A stretch of DNA of 43,329 nt from Caldifarciminota bacterium (GTDB taxonomy: Bacteria > Hydrothermota > Hydrothermia > B15-G9): NCBI GenBank assembly GCA_015489175.1, contig WGAI01000024.1:1-43329 (forward strand). The letters run 5' to 3'. A program made the translations under genes and the position numbers. Positions 33,314 to 40,703 of this stretch are shown in pieces. Below the pieces are notes generated by a model, which ran no database searches, had not been told where the DNA came from, and saw only the letters and a program-made list of their open reading frames with translations. Every line of letters starts with the position of its first letter. Within the stretch, counting starts at the first letter, position 1.

Positions 33314-35239
33314 TCAGTCTCCCTTTTTGGTGAATTTTTCGCGGATGTAAGCTAACTTCCCTCCCTTCCTGATAATTTCAATCTCGCGAGGACTCATCTG
33401 ATGTGTGAGCTCAATGTCAACGCCCTTGGTTTTGTTGTGGAGGATAACCTTACCCTCTTCAAGGCCTTCTGTGCTGAGTTCAAGCACATCGCCCTCGTCG
33501 ATCTTGTCGTAATCCTCAGGATTTGCAAAGAGAAGCGGAAGGATCCCGAAGTTTATCAGGTTGGCGTGATGTATCCTCGCAAATGACTTGACTATGACAG
33601 CCTTTATGCCGAGGTATTTGGGGGCAATGGCGGCATGCTCACGGCTTGACCCCTGTCCATAGTTGTCGCCGCCTATGATGAAGCCTCCGCCTTTCTCCTG
33701 AGCCTTCTTGTAGAACTTAGGATCGATGACCGAAAATGTGTATTTGCTGATCTCAGGGATGTTGCTTCTCAGAGGCAGCACTTTGGTGCCGCCGGGGAGA
33801 ATGTGGTCGGTTGTGATGTTATCTCCAACTTTGATAAGCACTTCGCCCTCAAGCTTTTCAGGGAGAGGCGGGAAATCAGGCAGCGGCTGGATGTTGGGGC
33901 CGCGGATTATCTCGACCTCGTCCGGATTTTCGGCTGGCGGCAGAATCATGGAGTCGTCGATGATGAACTTGTTCGGCAGCTCGAATTCGGGGTAATCTCC
34001 GAGCTCTCTTGGGTCGCGCAGTTCTCCGAACACAGCGGCAGCGACTGCGGTTTCCGGTGACACCAGATATACCTTTGCGCTCTTTGTGCCCGAACGGCCG
34101 AGGAAGTTGCGGTTGAAAGTTCTCACGGATATGCCGTTCGTCGGAGGAGCCTGTCCCATGCCGATACACGGCCCGCAGGCGTTTTCAAGCACACGCACGC
34201 CTGCCTGAATGATGTATTTCATCTCTCCGGTCTCAACAAGATGCAGGACGACCTGACGGGAGCCAGGAGATAGTGCCATGCTGACTTCTGGGTGAACCTT
34301 GCGGCCTTTAAGAAGGTTGGCCACTATCTTGAGGTCGCGAAGCGAGGAGTTTGTGCAACTTCCAACGATGACTTGATCAACTTTGAGGCCCTCCACCTCC
34401 TTGACAGGCACGACATTGCCGGGACTGTGCGGCAATGCGACCATTGGTTCAACTTCCGAGAGGTCAATTTCAATGACCTCATCGTATTCTGCGTCTGGGT
34501 CGGGCTCAAGCGGCACCCATTGCTCACCTCTACCCTGTGCTTCCATGAAAGCTTTTGTAACTTCGTCAGACGGGAAGATGGATGTGGTTGCACCGGTTTC
34601 GGTTCCCATGTTGGTAATGGTGGCTCTTTCGGGCACCGAGAGGGTTTTCACACCCGGCCCAACATATTCAAAAACCTTGTTGACGCCACCCTTAACTCCA
34701 ACACGACGCAGGAGTTCAAGGATGACATCCTTGGCTGAAACGAAAGGTCTGAGCTTGCCGGTCAGGTAAACCTTCACGACCTTCGGCATCTTGAGATAGA
34801 AAGGTTCACCCGCCATAGCAGCAGCGACATCAAGTCCACCAGCTCCAATGGCAAGGCTGCCGATGCCGCCAGCCGTTGGTGTGTGACTATCGCTGCCCAG
34901 CAATGTTTTTCCCGGAACGGCAAATCGCTCAAGGTGAAGCTGATGGCAGATCCCGTTGCCGGGTTTAGAGAAATAGATGCCGTATTTGGCGGCGACAGAT
35001 TGGAGATAGCGGTGGTCATCGGCGTTTCGGAAGTCTGTCTGTAGTGTGTTGTGGTCCACATAGCTTACGCTCAGCTCGGTTTGCACGCGCGGGACCCCCA
35101 TGGCTTCCAGCTCGAGGTAAGCCATTGTGCCGGTAGCGTCCTGGGTGAGGGTTTGGTCTATCTTTATGGCTATTTCCTCCCCGGGCTCAAGCTTCCCTTC
35201 GACAAGGTGAGCCCGAAGGATCTTTTGTGTAAGATTCAT
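33314..35239 (-). CDS. aconitate hydratase (short, homoaconitase-like form)
   Basis: Interconverts citrate and isocitrate through its [4Fe-4S] cluster. 641 residues, the shorter bacterial/archaeal form rather than the 890-residue AcnA. Cluster cysteines are in VGSCTNSS (near residue 293) and ENACGPCIGMGQAPP (near 353 and 356). Other markers are GSDSHTPTAGGIGSLAIGAGG and, in the swivel domain, GDNYGQGSSREHAAIAPKYLG. 3-isopropylmalate dehydratase is unlikely because both domains are fused and the neighbours are citrate enzymes. GGAGG lies 9 nt before the ATG. It is the first gene of the citrate-lyase operon. Confidence 0.93.
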   Translation of the reverse strand: MNLTQKILRAHLVEGKLEPGEEIAIKIDQTLTQDATGTMAYLELEAMGVPRVQTELSVSYVDHNTLQTDFRNADDHRYLQSVAAKYGIYFSKPGNGICHQLHLERFAVPGKTLLGSDSHTPTAGGIGSLAIGAGGLDVAAAMAGEPFYLKMPKVVKVYLTGKLRPFVSAKDVILELLRRVGVKGGVNKVFEYVGPGVKTLSVPERATITNMGTETGATTSIFPSDEVTKAFMEAQGRGEQWVPLEPDPDAEYDEVIEIDLSEVEPMVALPHSPGNVVPVKEVEGLKVDQVIVGSCTNSSLRDLKIVANLLKGRKVHPEVSMALSPGSRQVVLHLVETGEMKYIIQAGVRVLENACGPCIGMGQAPPTNGISVRTFNRNFLGRSGTKSAKVYLVSPETAVAAAVFGELRDPRELGDYPEFELPNKFIIDDSMILPPAENPDEVEIIRGPNIQPLPDFPPLPEKLEGEVLIKVGDNITTDHILPGGTKVLPLRSNIPEISKYTFSVIDPKFYKKAQEKGGGFIIGGDNYGQGSSREHAAIAPKYLGIKAVIVKSFARIHHANLINFGILPLLFANPEDYDKIDEGDVLELSTEGLEEGKVILHNKTKGVDIELTHQMSPREIEIIRKGGKLAYIREKFTKKGD

Positions 35240-35427
35240 GGCTACAAACCTCCGTTGTGATGATTTTTTTTCATATTCTTATCTGCAAGGAACCTAATGA
35301 TAAAATATTTGATGCCCTATGGGCAACCTCAATCACGGATAACATCCTATTCGGCAAAGAGTTAATGCAATCAGATACAAAAATATTTTTCAAATTTGTT
35401 TGTAAATACCTATCTCTGAAATAAGTT

Positions 35428-35450
35428 GAGGGGCGGATTTTCCGCCCCTC
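35428..35450. terminator. terminator-like hairpin downstream of the SPW-repeat gene
   Basis: GAGGGGCGGA (35428-35437), a TTT loop and TCCGCCCCTC (35441-35450) form a perfect 10-bp stem, 30 nt past the SPW stop. Short TTT/AAA runs flank it; the better T tract is on the plus strand. It separates the SPW gene from the aconitase promoter region (35240-35427), in which I could not fix a clear promoter. Confidence 0.6.
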
Positions 35451-35479
35451 TTTAAAGATGCTTCCTGTCCTCGTAAAAA

Positions 35480-35806
35480 TTATCCTTCGCTTGGTTTTGC
35501 GAGGGATGCCCATACTGCTACAACCACAATCACTATGCCGATAATAAGGTCGTTCCAGAAATTGCCGGATTTTGAGGCGACTATTCCAGGAATGAATGCA
35601 GCCACGATCATCCACAAGCCTGCGATAAAGTTAATCCAGCACATCGATTTCTTGGCGCGGGTGGAGAAGTAAGCGAAAATAGCGACAAGTATGCCGACGA
35701 TGAGATCGTTCCAGAGACTTGCGGTTTTATTCCCCACGATTCCGGGTATGAACGAAGCGATTATCAGCCAAGCACCCAGCACAAAGTTAAGCCATGTGCT
35801 CCACAT
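35480..35806 (-). CDS. SPW-repeat integral membrane protein
   Basis: 108 residues made of two copies of an SPW-type repeat (about 1-50 and 54-104). Each has W-x-N-F-x-x-G-x-W, a helix ending A-F-I/S-F-I-P-G-I-V, and a second helix starting W-N-D-L-I-x-G-I. This gives four transmembrane helices. The family is common, and its function is unknown. AAGGAGGT lies 5 nt before the ATG. The gene stands alone between a hairpin and a 376-nt AT-rich gap. Confidence 0.85.
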   Translation of the reverse strand: MWSTWLNFVLGAWLIIASFIPGIVGNKTASLWNDLIVGILVAIFAYFSTRAKKSMCWINFIAGLWMIVAAFIPGIVASKSGNFWNDLIIGIVIVVVAVWASLAKPSEG

Positions 35807-36182
35807 GATCTACCTCCTTGTTTGTTTTATGCCCTCACCATACCAAATAACTACATCTTACATTTTTTATATTCCCAATTAGAATTTAATTCAAATACTG
35901 TTAGAACAAAACAATTACACAAATAATTCATTTTGTCAAGGGCAAGTTCGAATATCTTGCTATTTATAATACATTTGTAATCAATAGGTTGTTGTTTCAT
36001 ATAAAATAAATGTATAGCACTATGGTTGAACATTTCGGTGTTAAGGTATGAATCTTGTCCCGTTTTGTATGTGTGGCGTGACATAGCGTAAAGTGCTCAG
36101 ACTAAGCTCAATTACCAAACACCACCTGATAGAGACCTCGAATACCCCGATCTTATAGAACGAAGTCCATTAAAATGGAACT
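35807..36182. other. 376-nt AT-rich stretch without a supported gene
   Basis: A minus-strand frame at 35851-36084 is open for 77 codons, but it has no ribosome site, AT-driven composition and no recognisable motif, so I do not call it. TATAAT-like hexamers occur by composition. The left end carries the Shine-Dalgarno sequence and presumably the promoter of the SPW gene. Confidence 0.5.
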
Positions 36183-36644
36183 TCACTCTTTAGGTTCCCA
36201 CAGATAGTCCTTAAAGTTGGAGACCTTGAGCTTTTTCCCCTTCCGAACTACGACCACCCCTTCCTTTTCAAGGCGCTCTTTCTGCAGTAATCCACCTCCG
36301 GGAAGCTTAGGGTTGAGGCTACCATCGGATTTTATAACGCGCCACCACGGAAGCGATTTACGCCCTTCCTCTTCCGCTGCTTGAGCAATCAGCTTTATGT
36401 AAATTCCTGTAACGAGGGGACATGTGGTGACCACCTGAAACTTTCTGGCAAGGTAATTCCTGATTTGAGAAACTGTCATAATCTGGCCCTTCGGTATCAA
36501 CCTTATGACCTCCTCGATTTGCTGTGGCGCTGGTATAAGCATCATACCCATGCCATACTTTCCTATCAATTTTTGGGGTATCTCAACAATCTGAGGCTCT
36601 TTACCTTCGAGTTTTTCTCTGGCTGATTTCTTTCTCCTTCCCAT
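36183..36644 (-). CDS. alkyltransferase-like (MGMT/ATL-fold) DNA-binding protein without the reactive Cys
   Basis: 153 residues from the ATG at 36644. The C-terminal half is the O6-alkylguanine-transferase DNA-binding fold: PKGQIMTVSQI, an arginine-flip-type helix, then the active-site strand, which reads PWWRVI where repair enzymes have PCHRV. Cys is Trp (as in known ATL proteins, PWHRV) and the following His is also Trp. Downstream GSLNPKLPGGG and the RLEKEGV segment match a known Cys-less subgroup. Such proteins bind alkylated DNA and flag it for nucleotide excision repair instead of repairing it directly. There is no ribosome site; TAAAAT lies 7 nt before the ATG. Confidence 0.82.
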   Translation of the reverse strand: MGRRKKSAREKLEGKEPQIVEIPQKLIGKYGMGMMLIPAPQQIEEVIRLIPKGQIMTVSQIRNYLARKFQVVTTCPLVTGIYIKLIAQAAEEEGRKSLPWWRVIKSDGSLNPKLPGGGLLQKERLEKEGVVVVRKGKKLKVSNFKDYLWEPKE

Positions 36645-36651
36645 AGTCACA

Positions 36652-36657
36652 ATTTTA
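36652..36657 (-). promoter_or_regulatory. -10 box (TAAAAT) implying leaderless mRNA for the ATL gene
   Basis: TAAAAT on the minus strand followed by 7 nt and the ATG at 36644, the same geometry as at prfB (TATAAT, 7 nt, ATG). The -35 region is weak. Confidence 0.4.
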
Positions 36658-36727
36658 ACTCATATCGTGTTTTAATTCATCATGGCATGGAGGTTTGACT
36701 ATTTGGGTTCGGATTGGCCGATATGCG

Positions 36728-36756
36728 TTGATTTCATAAAATTTTTGCTTTACTTT
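36728..36756 (+). promoter_or_regulatory. possible promoter of the PPC-GTPase operon
   Basis: TTGATT (36728-36733, identical to the -35 box of tRNA-Ser), a 17-nt spacer and TACTTT (36751-36756), 52 nt before the PPC start. The -10 box is poor. Confidence 0.3.
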
Positions 36757-36808
36757 TCTAAAACTTGAAAAGCTTAGAGTATTGCCAAAATCAAATAGGA
36801 GGTATAGG

Positions 36809-37222
36809 ATGGTTTATAAAGAGCACAGCGGTTTGATAGTGATTAGACTTGACGATGGGGAGATCTTTCCAGATGAATTGAAATCCATATTTGACGATAT
36901 ACCATACATGGAAAGTGGAATTGTTTTGTCTGCGCTTGGTATGTTGAGCGATTTTGAGCTCGGATACTTCCGAAACGGGGAATATCACAGAGATAGATTT
37001 GATACTCCGATGGAACTGATAGCGATAAGTGGCAGCATCAGTCGCAATGCCGATCCGTGGTATCATTTTCATGCGGCTCTCGCTAATAAGGACAAATCGG
37101 TGGTTGGTGGCCATCTGTTCCAAGGCAGGGTATGGGGAACTCTGGAAATATTCTTGCTGAGCTCAGAGCTGAAACTGTATCGCGTGCCTAAAGGACACCT
37201 TAAAGTCCTTGATATAATTTGA
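36809..37222 (+). CDS. PPC-domain (DUF296) protein
   Basis: 137 residues consisting of one PPC/DUF296 domain, known from plant AT-hook proteins and widespread in bacteria and archaea as stand-alone trimeric proteins of unclear function. The typical core is ELIAISGSISRNADPWYHFH, then GGHLFQGRVWGTLEIFL; the His residues of the HFH and GGH segments are those that can bind metal in family structures. I start at the ATG at 36809, with AGGAGG 6 nt upstream; a TTG at 36782 is less likely. No AT-hook or DNA-binding tail is present. It is followed after 12 nt by the MglA-like GTPase, an unusual pairing. Confidence 0.85.
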   Translation: MVYKEHSGLIVIRLDDGEIFPDELKSIFDDIPYMESGIVLSALGMLSDFELGYFRNGEYHRDRFDTPMELIAISGSISRNADPWYHFHAALANKDKSVVGGHLFQGRVWGTLEIFLLSSELKLYRVPKGHLKVLDII

Positions 37223-37234
37223 GGAGGGGGAAAA

Positions 37235-37825
37235 TTGATAGTCAGCATAGCAGACAGGCTAATAAAGATGAAGGTTTTGTATTATGGGCCTAAAGGTTCA
37301 GGCAAAGCCACCAATCTGGCTTTTATAAGCGAAAAATACAGTGGGAAAAAGTCTGAACTCCGCGAGATTGAGACTATAGGCCACAAACATTTCTCGATAA
37401 CAATTGCCCCGATAGGGTTCGAGCGATTGCATTCATTTAACATCTCGATAGAACTTCTGACTGTGCCGGGTAAGCCAGAATACCAATCTGCCAGACGGGT
37501 ATTGCTCAGGGATACCGACGCCGTGGTTTTCGTGGCAGATTCCCAGATAGAGAAGACAAACGAGAATTTTCAGATGATAGTGGATTTGAAGAGCAACATG
37601 AAGTTTTACAACATGACCATGAGGGACATCTTTCTGGTGATGCAATATAACAAGCGCGACCTACCGGACGCAGCACCAATCCCTTACCTTCAAAGGGTTC
37701 TAAACAGCAGTCTTAACGCTCCCTATACGGAGGCCATAGCTATACAAGGCGTTGGCGTAATGGAAACACTAAACATGGTACTTGAGAACCTTATAAATAC
37801 TCTCAGAGCTAAATACGGCTCATAA
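37235..37825 (+). CDS. MglA-like small GTPase with altered P-loop
   Basis: 196 residues starting at TTG (37235), with GAGGAGGGGG just upstream; an ATG at codon 12 is the alternative. The fold is that of bacterial MglA: VLYYGPKGSGKATNL (P-loop, 18-25), TVPG instead of the usual DxxG (76-79), VVFVADSQ (97-104) and QYNKRD (137-142), where the guanine is read. The residue after the P-loop Lys, Thr in MglA (GKT) and normally needed for Mg2+, is Ala25. GTP binding or hydrolysis may be weak or altered. MglA proteins set polarity or work with Roadblock partners. The gene converges on the PATAN gene, the stops 4 nt apart. Confidence 0.82.
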   Translation: MIVSIADRLIKMKVLYYGPKGSGKATNLAFISEKYSGKKSELREIETIGHKHFSITIAPIGFERLHSFNISIELLTVPGKPEYQSARRVLLRDTDAVVFVADSQIEKTNENFQMIVDLKSNMKFYNMTMRDIFLVMQYNKRDLPDAAPIPYLQRVLNSSLNAPYTEAIAIQGVGVMETLNMVLENLINTLRAKYGS

Positions 37826-37829
37826 GGTA

Positions 37830-38615
37830 TCATATACCGTGTTTTGACAGTAGAGCGTCCATTTCTTTCTTGAATTTATCCCTTGAATCTTCGGGAACTT
37901 CGTTGGCAAGCAAGTCGATAAGCTGTCTAACCTTGTTGCGTGGGAATTCGCTTTCTTTTTCACCGAGCTGCATGATTTTCTCGCTGACAATGATGCCTGA
38001 GATCGGCCCTATGTATTCGGTAAACTTTTTGATTATCTCATCCATCACGCTTTTATCGAGCACCTCGTCAGGGGATATGGCTTTTTTAATCCTGACAAGT
38101 CCGTGAGAGATGAGGTTCTTAACGGCTTTAAAGACCTCAATCTCGCTTATCCCCAGATTGGCCGCAATATCCTTTATCCTGGATTTTCCGTTTATCTGAG
38201 CAAGAATTTTCCACTCCACTGCGCTGAGCTTTAGCTCCTCGTTAGAAGGGGTAGACTCTGTGAAAACGGGAATTGCAAACGGATCAAGTGCATCTTTTAT
38301 ATCTTGAAGTTCGTCTAACTTAACAGACAGGTCGAGGATGATGCTTTCGATATCTTCATCGATGGTTCTCTTGGGTGCTTCCTCATTCGGGTAGAACTCA
38401 AAATCGCCCTCGTTCCACAGATACACCAGAAAAAGCGCATCTTTACCCTCTACGGTTCCTGTTGTGGCATGAATTACATTCCCCTTCTCGAAATAGATCT
38501 CTCCTTTATCTTCGCCATGTCGCAGTTCCAGCCTTCCCGTTAAACGGGAATGATGGATAAGCTCCAGTATATCGATAAGCTTTATATCTGCTAAATTTCC
38601 TGTAATTACCGGCAT
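37830..38615 (-). CDS. DUF4388 (PATAN) regulator with winged-helix and C-terminal helical domain
   Basis: About 261 residues. Residues 1-100 are a PATAN/DUF4388 domain (LADIKLIDILELIHHSRLTG, then GEIYFEKGNVIHATTG and a YLWNEGDFEFYPNE end). Residues about 130-180 form a winged-helix unit (SRIKDIAANLGISEIEVFKA, VKNLISHGLVRI). The C-terminal 75 residues (EYIGPISGIIVSEKIM, FPRNKVRQLIDLLANEVPED) match a helical module often found at the end of bacterial signalling proteins. Start: ATG at 38615 with GAGG upstream; a GTG 6 nt earlier is possible. It is the last gene of an operon with the binding protein and HAMP sensor, and presumably acts as their output. Confidence 0.78.
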   Translation of the reverse strand: MPVITGNLADIKLIDILELIHHSRLTGRLELRHGEDKGEIYFEKGNVIHATTGTVEGKDALFLVYLWNEGDFEFYPNEEAPKRTIDEDIESIILDLSVKLDELQDIKDALDPFAIPVFTESTPSNEELKLSAVEWKILAQINGKSRIKDIAANLGISEIEVFKAVKNLISHGLVRIKKAISPDEVLDKSVMDEIIKKFTEYIGPISGIIVSEKIMQLGEKESEFPRNKVRQLIDLLANEVPEDSRDKFKKEMDALLSKHGI

Positions 38616-38636
38616 ACTCACCTCATTGTTTTTTAA

Positions 38637-39812
38637 TTATTTAACGATAACAGATTTACCATTTATGACACGGGCAAGATAGATCTTCCTTATCGCATCA
38701 CCTCTGGCATCAAATGTTATAGTTCCAGTAACCCCCTGATAAGGCGGAAGTCCGCGTCCAACTATCGACAGGTATCTGCGCACAGCCTCACGGGAAATAC
38801 CACGCTCCTGAAGCGCTTTTATTATCAAGTTTGCTGCGTCGTATGCAAATGCGGCCCACGGAGATGGCTCATAACCATACTTATTCTTGTAAGCCCTTAC
38901 AAATTGTTTGTAGGATATAGAATTTGGATTGAGAAACTGGGAATGATACACCCCCTCAGCGTGTTTTCCGGCAAGTTTTTTGAAGCTCTGCGGTATGCAT
39001 CCATCACCGCAAAGCTTGGTCACATTTCTGAGCCCGACTGAATCGGCTGCGGCAAACACCGCAGCTGCCGAGTGGGGGATACATGCTGCAAATATGAGGT
39101 CAGGGTTCTGGCTTTTTAGAGCGGTGAGTGTTTGGCCGAGATTTGTTACTCCTGCCATGTAAGGTATTCTTGCCAATACCTTGCCGCCACGAGCTGTAAA
39201 TGTCCTAACAAAGAAGTAGGATAACCCCCTTCCGTAGTCGTCATTGTCATAGATCACTATTGCCCTTCTTGCATGTAGGTATGTGATCGCCTGACCGGCA
39301 AGGATCCTTCCTTGCTGAGCATCGCTTGGAACAACACGGAATATGTATCTACCCGCTTGACTAATCCTTGGGCTTGTAGCACTCGGAGAAATTGCCACGA
39401 GACGATAACGGTTATACATAAGGGCACCTGCGAGAGTCGCACTGCTGTTGTAATGTCCTACAACACCCATGACTGCGGGATCTCTGCCAAACATACGTGC
39501 AACTGACAAAGCCTTGTTCCTGTTCGCACCATCATCACCTTTCACGAGCAGAATGTTGAGATTTGGTATCTCTCCCTTAAGGTTAAAGTTATCAACTGCC
39601 ATCCTAACGCCATTATATATGTGCTGTGGTTCAGGAGCCATAGCTTGTACGCTGAACGGAGCGGCCACTCCGATCTTTATCATGCGTAGCCGTCCAGTCT
39701 GAGTTGGCACTTGATTGCCCAAAACGCCAATTGGATCAGCGTTTGAAAGGGTTACAGCAAAAATTGTTACAAGCAAACTTGATATTACGGCGAAACTTAT
39801 TTTTCTTGTCAT
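38637..39812 (-). CDS. periplasmic ligand-binding protein, branched-chain amino acid (LivK) type
   Basis: 391 residues: a signal peptide (MTRKISFAVISSLLVTIFAVTLSNA) and a type I periplasmic-binding fold (Peripla_BP_6) with IKIGVAAPFS, VVGHYNSSATLAGALMYN, LVAISPSATSPRIS and AIVIYDNDDYGRG. These are the lobes and ligand loop of LivJ/LivK proteins that bind amino acids or small amides. No LivHMGF permease or ATPase gene is present here. It is instead sandwiched between a HAMP sensor and a PATAN regulator, suggesting that it reports ligand to the sensor rather than feeding a transporter. GGAGGT is 5 nt before the ATG. Confidence 0.87.
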   Translation of the reverse strand: MTRKISFAVISSLLVTIFAVTLSNADPIGVLGNQVPTQTGRLRMIKIGVAAPFSVQAMAPEPQHIYNGVRMAVDNFNLKGEIPNLNILLVKGDDGANRNKALSVARMFGRDPAVMGVVGHYNSSATLAGALMYNRYRLVAISPSATSPRISQAGRYIFRVVPSDAQQGRILAGQAITYLHARRAIVIYDNDDYGRGLSYFFVRTFTARGGKVLARIPYMAGVTNLGQTLTALKSQNPDLIFAACIPHSAAAVFAAADSVGLRNVTKLCGDGCIPQSFKKLAGKHAEGVYHSQFLNPNSISYKQFVRAYKNKYGYEPSPWAAFAYDAANLIIKALQERGISREAVRRYLSIVGRGLPPYQGVTGTITFDARGDAIRKIYLARVINGKSVIVK

Positions 39813-39835
39813 GGTTTACCTCCGTGATTAAATTT

Positions 39836-40561
39836 TTACCTACGAAGCCTTTCTATTGCAAGTTTCAAGCTTCTTGACATCCTTTCAATGGCCTGTGCGA
39901 GCTCACCAATCTCATCGTTCGATTTCACATCAATCTTAACATCAAAATCGCCCATACTCAGTTTGTTTGCAACTTCCGTCAAGTGCACTATCGGGTTGAC
40001 GATGCTGTTAGCGAATATGATTGCCATTGCAATTCCTCCAAGGAGCACGATGACGACAATTACGAACAGAGATTTCAGAATCTTGTTAACCTCTTGCTTA
40101 ACCCGTAACAGAGAAATGCCTATCCTAAATGTTCCCAGTTCGCCACCAAGTATAGGGACGCCTATATCCATGTAAGGCACTTTGTTAAAGATGATTGTTT
40201 TAATGCTCAGAGTGTCGCTCTTTACGAGGTTGGCTTTAAGAAATTTTTCTGGCAAATTTTCGACTTCAAATGTGTGTGCCAGAAGATTACCATTGTCATC
40301 TGTTACGAGGGCGTAATCGACATCACCGGCGCTTTTTATTCGATCGCATATTTCAAAAAGTGATGCGCTATCGCCGTTTATTATTGGTTCTTCTGACTCT
40401 TTAGCGGCCTGAACCGCAAAGATAATACCGCGTTTCTGCAATTCTTTCGTAAAAACGCCTCGAACAAAACTGTTTATGTATATCGCAATAATGGCGGAAA
40501 GAGCTACAATCAGGGCAACTACCATCCCAAGCACTTTCCATCTTAAGCTTACTTTTTTCAT
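39836..40561 (-). CDS. single-Cache, HAMP-ended membrane sensor without output domain
   Basis: 241 residues from the ATG at 40561 (AGGAGG 5 nt upstream; an earlier in-frame start crosses the promoter). TM1 is residues 9-29, an extracytoplasmic Cache-like domain spans 30-158 (YALVTDDNGNLLAHT, PYMDIGVPILGGELGTFRIG), TM2 is about 162-184, and HAMP 184-236 (IVNPIVHLTEVANKLSMGDF, DEIGELAQAIERM). The protein ends a few residues after HAMP: no methyl-accepting, kinase, cyclase or EAL/GGDEF domain, and the next gene follows after 23 nt. It may pass its signal by binding a cytoplasmic partner, perhaps the PATAN protein encoded by the same operon. Confidence 0.82.
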   Translation of the reverse strand: MKKVSLRWKVLGMVVALIVALSAIIAIYINSFVRGVFTKELQKRGIIFAVQAAKESEEPIINGDSASLFEICDRIKSAGDVDYALVTDDNGNLLAHTFEVENLPEKFLKANLVKSDTLSIKTIIFNKVPYMDIGVPILGGELGTFRIGISLLRVKQEVNKILKSLFVIVVIVLLGGIAMAIIFANSIVNPIVHLTEVANKLSMGDFDVKIDVKSNDEIGELAQAIERMSRSLKLAIERLRR

Positions 40562-40583
40562 CGTGCCCTCCTTTTGTTGCCAA

Positions 40584-40612
40584 AGTTTAAGGTTACTCAA
40601 ATTTTAAGTCAA
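40584..40612 (-). promoter_or_regulatory. proximal promoter of the HAMP-binding protein-PATAN operon
   Basis: TTGACT (40607-40612), a 17-nt spacer and TAAACT (40584-40589) on the minus strand, about 22 nt before the ATG and ahead of the Shine-Dalgarno sequence. Confidence 0.5.
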
Positions 40613-40647
40613 TCAAACCAGCACAGCTCTAACAAAATTGATACTGA

Positions 40648-40677
40648 ATTATAGATAATTTTGGACTATGATTTCAA
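40648..40677 (-). promoter_or_regulatory. distal promoter of the HAMP-binding protein-PATAN operon
   Basis: TTGAAA (40672-40677), an 18-nt spacer and a perfect TATAAT (40648-40653) on the minus strand, about 86 nt before the HAMP gene start. With the proximal promoter it would give the operon tandem starts. Confidence 0.55.
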
Positions 40678-40703
40678 TACAGTTATCTTTAACGAACTTC
40701 CTA

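Noticed and set aside
28922-35239. Reading AclB/AclA as succinyl-CoA synthetase SucC/SucD
   Set aside because: The alpha chain has a fused citrate-synthase-like C-terminal half and the total length (622) fits only ATP-citrate lyase.
35851-36084. 77-codon minus-strand frame in an AT-rich gap
   Set aside because: No ribosome site; the composition explains the open frame.
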